This document shows, piece after piece, positions 9,451 to 19,767 of a stretch of DNA of 64,000 bases. Below the pieces are notes generated by a model, which saw only the letters and a program-made list of their open reading frames with translations, did not search any database and was not told the origin of the DNA. The DNA is taken from contig NZ_JBBJLN010000003.1 in NCBI RefSeq assembly GCF_037658235.1, forward strand, positions 266,913 through 330,912. Direction: 5' to 3'. The position numbers were made by a program, and so were the translations under genes. Origin of the DNA: Yunchengibacter salinarum (GTDB lineage: Bacteria; Pseudomonadota; Alphaproteobacteria; Sphingomonadales; Kordiimonadaceae). Position 1 is the stretch's first letter. Each line of letters opens with the position of its first letter.

Positions 9451-10014
9451 ATGGCAAGAAAAACCCAGACGAGCGCAGGTCGGAAGCCGCCCCGGAATGA
9501 CAAGCCGGCCCCCGCCAAGGCACAGCAGACGCCGCCCATGAGAAAGCGGCGCCGCCGTTCCGGTGATATGGGCGGATTTATCCCCCTGCTGCTATTGCTG
9601 GTAATCACGGTGTCCGTGTTTGAATGGACCATCGGGGCGCTGTCCGTGATCGCGTTGTTGCCCACCGTGGTGCTGGGGTTTACCATCACGGGGAGGCTGG
9701 CGGAATACCGCTTGCAAACGGTGGGGTTTTGCAATCTGGCAGGTGTCTTGCCCTATGCCGGCCAGCTTCTTGACGACTCAAGCCGGTTCAACGAGATTGT
9801 GGTCAACCCGGTGAGTTGGGCCATCATGTTCGGTGCCAGCGGCATAGGATATCTGCTGCTGTATATGGGCCCGTTGGTGGCCAGTATGCTGATACAGGCC
9901 TTTGCCCAGGACCGCCTGCGCCAGATTAACCAGGAGCGCAAGCGCGCCGTGGAGGAATGGGGCCCCGATGTACTGGAATATCGGCCCAAGCCGGGCCTGA
10001 AAGACGCCGGGTAA
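9451..10014 (+). CDS. Conserved membrane protein, partner of the pseudokinase gene
   Basis: 187 residues. A very basic N-terminal tail (RKRRRRSG, about 31-38) precedes three or four predicted membrane helices (about 43-62, 63-80, 125-145 and possibly a re-entrant segment near 95-110). A soluble C-terminal stretch contains EERK-type charged residues and VEEWGPDVLEYRPKP. I do not recognise a named family. It is co-directional with, and 27 bases from, the pseudokinase gene, which suggests a shared membrane-associated role. Confidence 0.6.
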   Translation: MARKTQTSAGRKPPRNDKPAPAKAQQTPPMRKRRRRSGDMGGFIPLLLLLVITVSVFEWTIGALSVIALLPTVVLGFTITGRLAEYRLQTVGFCNLAGVLPYAGQLLDDSSRFNEIVVNPVSWAIMFGASGIGYLLLYMGPLVASMLIQAFAQDRLRQINQERKRAVEEWGPDVLEYRPKPGLKDAG

Positions 10015-10035
10015 CGCACGGTTTCTGAAAGAGTG

Positions 10036-10060
10036 CGCCTGACCGGCAGAGGGTCAGGCG
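10036..10060 (-). terminator. Hairpin between convergent genes, at the rpoH 3' end
   Basis: CGCCTGACC pairs perfectly with GGTCAGGCG (9 bp, 7-base loop). It overlaps the last codons of rpoH and lies between that gene and the convergent membrane protein gene. There is no T run, so its role as a terminator is uncertain. Confidence 0.4.
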
Positions 10061-10926
10061 TCTTCCGTTGTTTTCATGGCCTTCTGGATCTTTTCGAAGG
10101 CGCGAACCTCGATCTGGCGCACCCGCTCCCGCGAGATATTATATATCTTGGACAGGTCCTCAAGCGTGGTGGGATCGTCCTTCAGGCGCCGTTCGGTCAG
10201 GATGTGGCGCTCACGCTCGTTCAGGGTTTCCATGGCCTTGGCCAGCAGTTCCCGGCGATGGGTCAGTTCTTCCTTTTCCGCCACGGTTTCGTCCTGGGTG
10301 GGGTTTTCGTCCACCAGCCAGTCCATCCATTCGCCTTCCGACTCCTCCCGCAGGGGGGCGTTCAGGGAATGGTCGTGGGCGGCAAGGCGCCGGTTCATGT
10401 TGATAACGTCGGTCTCGCTCACATCAAGCTGATCGGCGATCTCGTTCACATGGTCCGGCGTCAGATCCCCGTCCTCGATCGCTTCGATCTGGCCCTTGAC
10501 CCGGCGCAGATTGAAGAACAGCTTTTTCTGCGCGGCGGTGGTCCCGATCTTCACCAGGGACCAGCTTCGCAGGATATATTCCTGAATGGCCGCCCGAATC
10601 CACCACATGGCATAGGTGGCCAGCCGAAACCCCTTTTCCGGGTCGAACCGGCGCACCGCCTGCATCATGCCCACATTGCCTTCCGCGATCAGGTCGGCCA
10701 CGGGCAGGCCGTAGCCGCGATAGCCCATGGCGATCTTGGCAACCAGGCGGAGGTGGCTCGTGACCAGCTTGTGGGCGGCTTTCCGGTCATTATGGTCCGC
10801 CCATGCCTTGGCCAGCATATATTCCTCGTCCGCTTCCAGCATGGGGAACTTGCGAATTTCCTGAAGATACTGGGTCAGGCTGCCTTCGGGGCTGAGTGTC
10901 GGCAGATTGCTGGACCGCTGGGTCAT
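10054..10926 (-). CDS. rpoH: RNA polymerase sigma-32 factor (heat shock)
   Basis: 290 residues. It directs RNA polymerase to heat-shock promoters. Region 2 (LIAEGNVGMMQAVRRFDPEKGFR, then TYAMWWIRAAIQEYIL), the RpoH box around QKKLFFNLRR and the region 4 helix-turn-helix (LEDLSKIYNISRERVRQIE) are complete. ATG at 10926 is chosen over an in-frame upstream start because GGAG lies before it and it gives the standard N-terminus. It lies 34 bases downstream of rluD on the same strand. Alphaproteobacteria often have more than one rpoH, so it may not be the only copy. Confidence 0.93.
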   Translation of the reverse strand: MTQRSSNLPTLSPEGSLTQYLQEIRKFPMLEADEEYMLAKAWADHNDRKAAHKLVTSHLRLVAKIAMGYRGYGLPVADLIAEGNVGMMQAVRRFDPEKGFRLATYAMWWIRAAIQEYILRSWSLVKIGTTAAQKKLFFNLRRVKGQIEAIEDGDLTPDHVNEIADQLDVSETDVINMNRRLAAHDHSLNAPLREESEGEWMDWLVDENPTQDETVAEKEELTHRRELLAKAMETLNERERHILTERRLKDDPTTLEDLSKIYNISRERVRQIEVRAFEKIQKAMKTTEDA

Positions 10927-10960
10927 GGCGTTTCTCCGCTGATCGGCTGCGCGATGTGGT

Positions 10961-11965
10961 TTATTCGGACTGCTTGTATGGGGCAAGCCCGCTTAATAGG
11001 CGCTGAATGTCAGATGGGGGCGCGCTTTCAAAGTGCAAGGGGGCGCCGGTGCAAGGGTGGGTGAAGGCCAGCGTGGCCGCGTGCAGCATCTGGCGTGGCG
11101 CACTGCCAAGCGCGGCGCGCAAGGGGGCGGGCAGGCGGCCGGAAGGCTTGCGCTGGCCGCCATACAGGCTGTCGCCCAGCAGCGGATGGCCCCTTTCCGC
11201 CATGTGAACCCGAACCTGATGGGTGCGTCCCGTTTCCAGTGTACAGGTAAGGAGGCTGGCGGCGGTTATGCCCTCAGCGCCATAGGCGGCGGTCAGCGCA
11301 TAATGGGTGCGCGCCCGGCGCCCGCCTTCACCCACCACGGCCATGCGCGTGCGCCGGGTGGGATGGCGGGCGATCGGGGCGTCGATCCAGTCGTCCGCCG
11401 GGTGGGGCAGGCCATGAACCAGCGCCAGATAACGCCGGGTCAGGTGGTGGGTTTTGAACAGGGCGGACAGGCCGTCATGCGCGGCATCCGATTTCGCCAG
11501 CACCAGAAGCCCGCTGGTATCCTTGTCGATGCGGTGCACCACGCCGGGGCGCTCCACATCCCCCTTGCGGCTGAGCCGGCCCCCGGTATGGGCCAGCACA
11601 CCGGCCACCAGCGTGCCGATATGGTTGCCGGCCCCCGGATGCACCACCAGCCCGGCGGGCTTGTCCACCACGATCAGGTGTTCGTCTTCATGCACGACCG
11701 TCAGCGGCATGGCTTCCGGGGCCGGTGCGCCGCCGGTTGCCAAAGCTTCAGGGGGGGCACAGCACACCACATCCCCCGTTTTCAGCCGCAGACTGCCGCT
11801 GGTGGGCTGGCTGCGTGTGCCCGCCCGCACCAGGCTGACATGGCCCGCCTTGATCAGGCCACTGAGCCGGGAGCGGCTCATATGGGGCAGGTTCGTGGCC
11901 AGCAGCTTGTCCAGCCGCGTGCCCGCCTGCGCGGACGAGATGACAAATTCCGGTGCCTCTGCCAT
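10961..11965 (-). CDS. rluD: RluA/RluD-family 23S rRNA pseudouridine synthase
   Basis: 334 residues from ATG at 11965. An S4 RNA-binding domain (GTRLDKLLATNLPHMSRSRL) is followed by the catalytic domain with HRIDKDTSGLLVLAKS, whose Asp is the conserved catalytic residue, and by LETGRTHQVRVHM and GDSLYGG. RluD modifies helix 69 of 23S rRNA; RluC or another RluA-type enzyme cannot be fully excluded. It precedes rpoH in a likely operon and is divergent from the small membrane protein gene at 12018. Confidence 0.85.
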   Translation of the reverse strand: MAEAPEFVISSAQAGTRLDKLLATNLPHMSRSRLSGLIKAGHVSLVRAGTRSQPTSGSLRLKTGDVVCCAPPEALATGGAPAPEAMPLTVVHEDEHLIVVDKPAGLVVHPGAGNHIGTLVAGVLAHTGGRLSRKGDVERPGVVHRIDKDTSGLLVLAKSDAAHDGLSALFKTHHLTRRYLALVHGLPHPADDWIDAPIARHPTRRTRMAVVGEGGRRARTHYALTAAYGAEGITAASLLTCTLETGRTHQVRVHMAERGHPLLGDSLYGGQRKPSGRLPAPLRAALGSAPRQMLHAATLAFTHPCTGAPLHFESAPPSDIQRLLSGLAPYKQSE

Positions 11966-12017
11966 AAATCCCACACGTGCCGACCGGCACGTTCCGTCAT
12001 TATCAAGGGAGGCCTTT

Positions 12018-12497
12018 ATGGCCGAGCAAAAGCCTGTTGTCACGAAAGATGACCTGCACCATGACCCGGATGCCGACGCGACGACCCCTTCCGGGGGCGC
12101 GGGCGAATCTGGGGGCGAGCCCGTACCCGATCATACGGCGCTCAAATGGGTGGTGGGTGTACTTGGCATGGCCATCGTGGTGATGGTGGTTCTGATCCTG
12201 GGAACCCTGGCATATCGGGCTTTTCAGGATGACCCGGCCCCGGATGGCGGCCCCGTCAATGGTGCCTCAAGCTCTGCTGCGGGCGGGGCTGAAGCCCCCG
12301 CGAACCTGCCCGATAATCTGAGCGTGACCGTGCCGGAAGGCATGACGCTGGCGGCCAGCAGCCTGGGCGCGGATGGCCGCACCCTGCTTTTGCACTATGA
12401 GGCCGCGGGGCGGCCCGCCATTCTCCAGCTTGTGGACCGCCGAACCGGACAGGTCCAGACCGTGCGCCTGAACGCGGGGGGAGACCCGAAGCCGTGA
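12018..12497 (+). CDS. Small single-pass membrane protein
   Basis: 159 residues. An acidic, low-complexity N-terminus of about 45 residues is followed by one transmembrane helix (WVVGVLGMAIVVMVVLILGTLAYRAF, interrupted here; about residues 47-72) and a soluble domain rich in small residues. The position next to rluD and a JAMM peptidase resembles alphaproteobacterial DUF6476-type proteins, but I am not sure of the family. ATG at 12018 has AAGGGAGG upstream. It overlaps the next gene by 4 bases, so the pair is translationally coupled. Confidence 0.6.
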   Translation: MAEQKPVVTKDDLHHDPDADATTPSGGAGESGGEPVPDHTALKWVVGVLGMAIVVMVVLILGTLAYRAFQDDPAPDGGPVNGASSSAAGGAEAPANLPDNLSVTVPEGMTLAASSLGADGRTLLLHYEAAGRPAILQLVDRRTGQVQTVRLNAGGDPKP

Positions 12498-12952
12498 CCG
12501 CCCCCGTGCTGCTGTTGCCGGGCGGGGTGGCCGCGCTGCTGGCGGCGAAAGCCGCCGGGGCCGCCCCCCATGAAGCCTGCGGACTGGTGCTGGGGCGGGC
12601 GCCCGGAGACGCGCCCGGAAAAGTGACGGAGATCGCCTTCAGCGACAATGTGACGGCGGGCGACCCGGCAACCCGCTTCGAGATCGACCCCGCCCTTCAT
12701 CTGGCCCTGCAACGGCGCGCGCGGGCAGGCGGGCCGGACCTGATCGGGGTGTGGCACAGTCATCCGGCGGGGGCGCTACGGTTGAGCGAACAGGACCGTG
12801 CGCGATCCGTCATGCCCGGCTGGGTCTGGTTGCTCAGCGCGCCCGACGGGCAGGGCGCATGGCACCATGCCGCCTGGCTGGCGGAGCTGGACGGGCAGGG
12901 GTTTCAGCCGCTCGATCTGCGCCCAGTGGCGCCGGATCAGAACGGCATATAG
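12494..12952 (+). CDS. JAMM/Mov34-type metallopeptidase (M67 family)
   Basis: 152 residues from a GTG start overlapping the previous stop (GTGA). The zinc motif is complete: a conserved Glu in HEACGLVLG (about 27) and HSHP followed by SEQD, giving E, H, H, S, D. Bacterial members of this size are isopeptidase- or cysteine-releasing-type hydrolases; the substrate is not evident here. Its end overlaps the convergent DUF1134 gene by 16 bases. Confidence 0.8.
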   Translation: MTAPVLLLPGGVAALLAAKAAGAAPHEACGLVLGRAPGDAPGKVTEIAFSDNVTAGDPATRFEIDPALHLALQRRARAGGPDLIGVWHSHPAGALRLSEQDRARSVMPGWVWLLSAPDGQGAWHHAAWLAELDGQGFQPLDLRPVAPDQNGI

Positions 12953-13527
12953 GTCTTTTCCTTGCTGAATTTCATATAGCCCACCGTGGCCTGTGCCCGC
13001 AGGCCCGCGCCCAGCCGTATGATGGCGATGCGCAGCGTGTCATTGGCATAGACACTGATGCCGAGCCCGCCCACATAATAGAACGACCCCTCTATGGCAC
13101 CGATGCGGGTATAGACCTCCTCGGTATCATAGACATTATAGACAAGGCCGAACACCTTGGCCGCGTCCGCGCCCGCATCGAAGCCGATGCTGGGGCCGGT
13201 CCAGTGAATGGGGCGATCCCCTTCGATCTTGTGGCGCAACTGCCCGCCGCCATAGCGCAGGCCCACCACAAGGCCGCCGCCCGCTTCCGAGCCGGTGATA
13301 TAGGCATTGGGGCGCCCGAACCGCTGGAACAGGCTTTCCACCGCCTTGCCCACGCCTTCGGCCCCGGCACCCAGAAAATCGGTGGCCTGGTCCATCACGG
13401 TTTCCCGGTCATAGGTGGCGGGATCGTCCTCACCGTCCTGAGCCGGGGCGGCGGGGGCGAGGCACATAAGCGCGATCCCGGTGACAAGGGCCGCGAAAAA
13501 GCGCATGAGCGTAACGGGTTGGGGCAT
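12937..13527 (-). CDS. DUF1134 exported protein
   Basis: 196 residues with a signal peptide (FFAALVTGIALMCLAPAAPAQ). The body matches the alphaproteobacterial DUF1134 family: GGGLVVGLRYGGGQLRHK, GPSIGFDAGADAAKVFGLVYN and a C-terminal KFSKEKTYMPF. The fold recalls the lipid-binding SYLF/YSC84 type. The function is unknown, and an envelope location is inferred. ATG at 13527 was chosen; in-frame ATGs at 13545 and 13506 are alternatives. Confidence 0.8.
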   Translation of the reverse strand: MPQPVTLMRFFAALVTGIALMCLAPAAPAQDGEDDPATYDRETVMDQATDFLGAGAEGVGKAVESLFQRFGRPNAYITGSEAGGGLVVGLRYGGGQLRHKIEGDRPIHWTGPSIGFDAGADAAKVFGLVYNVYDTEEVYTRIGAIEGSFYYVGGLGISVYANDTLRIAIIRLGAGLRAQATVGYMKFSKEKTYMPF

Positions 13528-13730
13528 TGCGGGCGGTTCCTGCATGAGTGACCTGACAGTGTGGCCACAACTGTAACGGCGGGCGGCACCTCTCACAAGA
13601 GATGCTAGCAGCCCCATGTAATGCCGGTCGCCCAACGGTGGTGGAAAGAAGGTGGAGTTCCCTTGCCATGGCCCGGTGGGGCGCCATAGTCTCATGGCAG
13701 GGAACACGCCGACAGACAGGGAGGGTTGGC

Positions 13731-15359
<1,629 letters not shown>

Positions 15360-15468
15360 CGTGCTGGCCCATCGGGGGCGCGGGGCAGGCGGTGAATGAT
15401 GCCGCCCGGTCTAGCCCCTTGAAAGGCCCAGGGTCGTGAAAGGCCCGTGACACCGTAAAAAGGAGGAT

Positions 15469-16014
15469 ATGACCATGACCGTTCTGCATTCGGTATCCGC
15501 CGTTCTGGCGCTGGCCGGAGCCGTGGCCCTTGCCGCCCCCGTGGCGTCGCCCGTGGCCGCGGATCAGCACAAAAAGCCGTCGGCGGAAAAGCCGCTGGCC
15601 GAGGTCAAGTTGCTGACCGTCGAGGCCAAGCATGATTTCCAGAAAACCGTGAAGCGGCTGAAGGGAGCCGTGAAGTCGCGCGGCATGAAGGTGATTGCCA
15701 CCATCGATCATGCCAAAGGCGCCGAAAAGGCGGGCATGGACCTGCGCCCGACCACGCTGGTGATTTTCGGCAATCCGAAAGTGGGTACGCCCTTGATGCA
15801 GGACAATCAGCTTGTCGGGCTTGATCTGCCCATGAAGGTGCTGGTGCATGAGAGCGAGGAGGGCACGGTGAACCTGACCTATCGCGCGCCCGACCTGCTG
15901 GCGCATAATTGGCGCATGGTCCCCGTCCCCGGCCAGATTGAAGGCATGACCAAGGGCCTGGCCGCCATCGTGGCGGAAGCGGCTGCGCGGGAGCAGGGGC
16001 AACCATCCATGTGA
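15469..16014 (+). CDS. DUF302 periplasmic protein
   Basis: 181 residues. A signal peptide (about 1-31) is followed by a DUF302 domain (about 45-165) with DFQKTVKRLKGAVKSRGMKV, IDHAKGAEKAGM, RPTTLVIFGNPKVGTPLM and the LPMKVLVHE segment. The family is widespread and lacks an agreed function. AAGGAGGAT lies directly before the ATG. A strong terminator follows 44 bases after the stop, so it is probably monocistronic. Confidence 0.85.
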   Translation: MTMTVLHSVSAVLALAGAVALAAPVASPVAADQHKKPSAEKPLAEVKLLTVEAKHDFQKTVKRLKGAVKSRGMKVIATIDHAKGAEKAGMDLRPTTLVIFGNPKVGTPLMQDNQLVGLDLPMKVLVHESEEGTVNLTYRAPDLLAHNWRMVPVPGQIEGMTKGLAAIVAEAAAREQGQPSM

Positions 16015-16057
16015 TCGGTGGGCCATTTAAAATGGCGCACGCACAAGCGTGAACAGG

Positions 16058-16088
16058 GCCTGCCCCCATATCGAGGGCAGGCTTTTTT
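16058..16088 (+). terminator. Rho-independent terminator after the DUF302 gene
   Basis: GCCTGCCC pairs with GGGCAGGC around a 9-base loop, followed by six T. Clear intrinsic terminator form. Confidence 0.9.
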
Positions 16089-16150
16089 CGTGGAAAACGG
16101 GGCAATGAATATGGGGCGGTTGCGTGTATGTGTAGCCTGTCCGATTCATG

Positions 16151-16183
16151 AAAAAAGCGCCGGGGGCGGAACCCCCGGCGCTT
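16151..16183 (-). terminator. Rho-independent terminator for the TonB receptor gene
   Basis: On the minus strand a perfect 10-bp stem (GCGCCGGGGG with CCCCCGGCGC, 5-base loop) is followed by a run of T. It lies 39 bases beyond the stop of the TonB-dependent receptor gene. Between the two terminators (16089-16150) nothing else is seen. Confidence 0.9.
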
Positions 16184-16221
16184 CCATGGCGCATGGTGTG
16201 CGCTGAATACTGGTTTCTGCT

Positions 16222-19200
16222 CTAGAACTTGTAGCGCAGACCCAACTGGATTTTGTACACGGACGGAATCCGCGAAATGGTCGGGTCCGGCGTCACGGCG
16301 CCCGGCGAGTTCGGCTGGCCGGCCTCGGACCCCGGCGCGGGATCAAGCACGAACTGGCTGCCGTCAGCACTGATGCTGGCATTGGCCACGGCCACATTGG
16401 ACGGTGCCAGGAAGCTTTCCACGCGGCCCCAGTCCTTGTCGATCAGATTGCCCAGGTTTTCGATGTTGAAGATGAACTCGAAGGCATTGCTGTCACCGAT
16501 ACGGAACTCCTGCGTGAACTGAAGGTTCACCTGGTTCACCCAGCTTGTGGAGCAGGCGTTCCGCGGCACGATAGAGCCCCGGAAGTCCTGAAGGCATTTG
16601 TCGTTGTCGATGAACTCGTTCAGGTTTGCCAGGAAGTTCGGCGTGTTCGACGTGACCAGCGGATCGTTGATGCCGGTGGGCACATAGAACAGTTGGCTGC
16701 CGGGGTTGTCACCCTCGCTGCCGAAGTCAGCCAGGAAGGTGCCGCCGAAGGGTGCCGGGCCACTGCCGAAGGTGTAGGAGAATTTCCGGCCCGAACGCCC
16801 GATATAAACCAGGTCGATGGCGGTCTTGTTATCGCCCCACAGTTCTTCTTCCCAGGTCAGCGTGCCGGTGATCCGGTGCGGCACCTCGAACTTGGAGTCC
16901 GCCAGATCCATATTGTTGAAATCGGTGGTGGCGTCAAAGGCGAACAGCTCGAAGGCCACGAAGCGGTTGGCAGAGCGCACTTCTTTCTTGTCCATATAGG
17001 AATAGGACAGGCCAAGATCGAAATAGCCATAGTCCGTATCCCAGGACTTGTCCGCCTCGAAGGTGTAAAGCTCCGTATTGCCGCGCGGATCGTTGGTCAG
17101 CAGGAAGTCCCCGCTTTCCTCGGTGAAGTTGTAGATGGGGCGGCCATCCGGTGCCGTGCCCACCTGCTCCCGGCGCAGCTCCTGCATGGACACGCCGTCC
17201 TTCACGCTGGTCCAGATCGCTTCCGCGGACAGGTCCCAGCCGTCGCCCAGACCGACGGACGACAGATCAGCCGTGTAATCCACCGCCAGGTTCATCTTCC
17301 AGTTGGACAGCAGGTCGAAGTCCGGGTCGATGGCGTCCACTTCGTTGGTGGGTGTGTTGGCGATGAAGGGCTGGAGGTTCTCGATCGCTGCATCGCCGTC
17401 AGGTTCGCCGGACAGTGCCTGTTGTGCTGCGGCGGCCACGTCCGGGGCGGCGGGCAGGAAGAAGAAGCTGGCGAAACGGCGGGTCATGCCGTTATTGCCA
17501 TAGGAGTTGGCGAGCCACACCAGCGGCGAACCACCACCGAACAGGCCCACACCGCCGCGCAGGGTCAGCCGATCCGTGGGCTGATAGTTCACACCCAGGC
17601 GGGGCAGCCAGAGATCCTTGCCGTCCAGATTTTCCTGGTTGGTGAAGCCGTTACGCGCCACGAAGTTGGGGTTCAGCGTCGGCTTGCCGTTGTTTTCCAG
17701 CACGTCATAGCGCAGGCCCGCCGTGATGGTCAGTTCCGGGATCGGCACCCATTCGTCCTGCAGATAGAAGCTGTGCTGTGTCAGGGCGAAGTTCACTTCC
17801 GTGTCTTTCGGATCACCGGTGAACGAGTTGCCGAACAGCACGGCAAACGGGTTCCGCGCTTCGAAATCGTCAATGGAGCCGAACAGGAACTGGCCCTGGC
17901 TGAAGGGCTGGAACAGGTTGCGGATATTGTCCCGCTGCTGCTCATAGCCGCCCGTGATGGTGTGGGCACCGGCGTAATAGTCCCCCTTCAGCTTGATGAT
18001 CCGGGTGTTGTTGTCCAACTCGTTGGCCTGGCGGAAGCGGTCCCCACCGGCATTGATGGTACCCCCGCCGGGCGCGGTGATGGTGAATTCCGGCGTATCC
18101 TGCTGAACGGAAACCTGCCGGTTGTTCACGTCTTTCCAGCCCACCTTCATCTCGGTGGAGAAATTGTCCGTCCAGTCGGAGAAGAGCTGGAAGGACCAGG
18201 AATTCATCCGCTCATTGATGTTGTAGCGGTTGGACTGAAGCGAGGCCACTTCCGGGAAGTCGTCGAACAGCACATCGCCGTCGGCGCGCTGGAATGCCAC
18301 CGTGGCGCGGTGGTCTTCGTTCACGTTCCAGTCCAGCTTGATCAGGATTTTTTCGTCCGTATCGGTATCCACGGCGTCAAAGGCGCCGGGGTCGAACCCG
18401 AATTGATCCTGCGTGATCTGGCGCACGCGGTCCACGTCTTCCTGTGTGACGCCCTGAATCCGCTCGATGGAAGCGGAGTTGGAGGGCAGGGTGGTCTCGA
18501 ACCGCTCATAGTTGGCAAAGAAGAACAGCTTGTCCTTGACGATCGGCCCGCCAAGGGTGCCGCCATAGGTTTCTTCCTCGAAGTCGCCAATGCGCAGGTC
18601 CTGATTGCCGGAATCGTTCCCGGTCAGGCTGTCATCGCTGTAAAAGGCATAGGCGCTGCCGTGGAACTCGTTCGTGCCGGATTTGGTCACGATGTTGATG
18701 TTGCCGCCCAGGAAGTTGCCATAGGTCACGTCAAACGGCGCGATGTTCACATTGATCTGTTCGATCGCATCGATGGAAATGGGTGAACGCTGAGTGGCGG
18801 ACGCATTCTTGGACAGGCCGAAATTGTCGTTCTGCGGCACGCCGTCAATGGTTACGCTGTTGAAGCGGAAGTTGGAACCCGCGATGGAAACCGCCGGCCC
18901 GCGGGCCACGGTGGTGTCCACCAGAACCTTGGAATCCGTTTGCAGAACGGACACGAAGTCCCGCGAAATGGACGGCACCTGCTGGATATCCTGCGCGGAG
19001 AAATCCTCACCCGCGCCGGTGCGCAACATGCTGGAAAGGGCCGAGGCGGTGATGGTCACTTCCTCGATCTCGCCGCTGGCGGATACGGGCAGGGTGATAT
19101 CTTCCGTCTGCCCCAGGGTCAGGAAGATGGCTGCCACATCGGGCGCGCTGTATTCGGCGCCATCGGGCAGGCGCACCATGTACGGGCCGCCCACCTGAAG

Positions 19201-19425
19201 ACCACGCGCACTGATCATGCCGTTATTGTTGGTCTGTATGGTCCTTACTTTCCCGGTGGGAATGTGCACCACCTCAACCGCCGTATCATCTACCGGGTTG
19301 CCCTGTTGATCCACCACGGTGACACGCAGACTGGACGAGGTGGACTGGCCATATGCCGCCCCCCCGAGCGCGATGGCCGACCCCGCAACCGTGGCCATCA
19401 ACGCAAAACGCCTAAGAGATTTCAT
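16222..19425 (-). CDS. Oar-like TonB-dependent outer membrane receptor
   Basis: 1067 residues. A signal peptide (to about 26) is followed by a carboxypeptidase-regulatory-like beta domain (about 30-110: SLRVTVVDQQGNPVDDTAVEV in part), a plug domain (about 130-260) with DGVPQNDNFG and GGNINIVTKSGTNEFHGSAY, and a large beta-barrel ending in the aromatic C-terminal signature LGLRYKF. The arrangement is that of Oar/CirA-type receptors, often used for peptide or large substrate uptake. GGAAGGAATC precedes the ATG. It is monocistronic and ends at a strong terminator. Confidence 0.9.
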   Translation of the reverse strand: MKSLRRFALMATVAGSAIALGGAAYGQSTSSSLRVTVVDQQGNPVDDTAVEVVHIPTGKVRTIQTNNNGMISARGLQVGGPYMVRLPDGAEYSAPDVAAIFLTLGQTEDITLPVSASGEIEEVTITASALSSMLRTGAGEDFSAQDIQQVPSISRDFVSVLQTDSKVLVDTTVARGPAVSIAGSNFRFNSVTIDGVPQNDNFGLSKNASATQRSPISIDAIEQINVNIAPFDVTYGNFLGGNINIVTKSGTNEFHGSAYAFYSDDSLTGNDSGNQDLRIGDFEEETYGGTLGGPIVKDKLFFFANYERFETTLPSNSASIERIQGVTQEDVDRVRQITQDQFGFDPGAFDAVDTDTDEKILIKLDWNVNEDHRATVAFQRADGDVLFDDFPEVASLQSNRYNINERMNSWSFQLFSDWTDNFSTEMKVGWKDVNNRQVSVQQDTPEFTITAPGGGTINAGGDRFRQANELDNNTRIIKLKGDYYAGAHTITGGYEQQRDNIRNLFQPFSQGQFLFGSIDDFEARNPFAVLFGNSFTGDPKDTEVNFALTQHSFYLQDEWVPIPELTITAGLRYDVLENNGKPTLNPNFVARNGFTNQENLDGKDLWLPRLGVNYQPTDRLTLRGGVGLFGGGSPLVWLANSYGNNGMTRRFASFFFLPAAPDVAAAAQQALSGEPDGDAAIENLQPFIANTPTNEVDAIDPDFDLLSNWKMNLAVDYTADLSSVGLGDGWDLSAEAIWTSVKDGVSMQELRREQVGTAPDGRPIYNFTEESGDFLLTNDPRGNTELYTFEADKSWDTDYGYFDLGLSYSYMDKKEVRSANRFVAFELFAFDATTDFNNMDLADSKFEVPHRITGTLTWEEELWGDNKTAIDLVYIGRSGRKFSYTFGSGPAPFGGTFLADFGSEGDNPGSQLFYVPTGINDPLVTSNTPNFLANLNEFIDNDKCLQDFRGSIVPRNACSTSWVNQVNLQFTQEFRIGDSNAFEFIFNIENLGNLIDKDWGRVESFLAPSNVAVANASISADGSQFVLDPAPGSEAGQPNSPGAVTPDPTISRIPSVYKIQLGLRYKF

Positions 19426-19431
19426 GTCTGA

Positions 19432-19767
19432 TTCCTTCCCGAGACTTGTTTGCTTGTCAGTTCTTTTGGATTAACTCCGAGACTATGCGATCTCACACTT
19501 ATCACGATTTGGCGAGGACACGTTTAATGCTGCGGCGCGGCAAGAGTGCGTTAAATGTCAGGCTGTGGCTTCTGCGCAACGCTTTTGCGAAAGAATCCTG
19601 AACAAACGGTCAGGCGGGCATTGCGAATAATTCCTGACCGAAGGGTCAAATCTTGTTTTGCATGACTCTGACGCCGGAAACAGGCGAATCGGGGCAGGAT
19701 CATTTCGGGGCGCACGCGCCGCAAACTGTCCGGGCGCGACCACACATAAGACAAAGGACAAGACTGG
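19432..19767. promoter_or_regulatory. Divergent intergenic region with two palindromes
   Basis: 336 bases separate the TonB receptor (minus) from sfsA (plus). No gene is seen. Two palindromic sites stand 36 bases apart centre to centre: CCTGA-N8-TCAGG at 19597-19614 and TGACC-GAAG-GGTCA at 19635-19648 (imperfect at the centre). They share the half-site (C)CTGA/TCAGG. The form would suit a TetR- or similar dimeric repressor; no matching regulator gene is adjacent. Confidence 0.4.

Noticed and set aside
16693..18786. A 697-residue plus-strand reading frame
   Set aside because: It is antisense to the TonB-dependent receptor and shows no domain.
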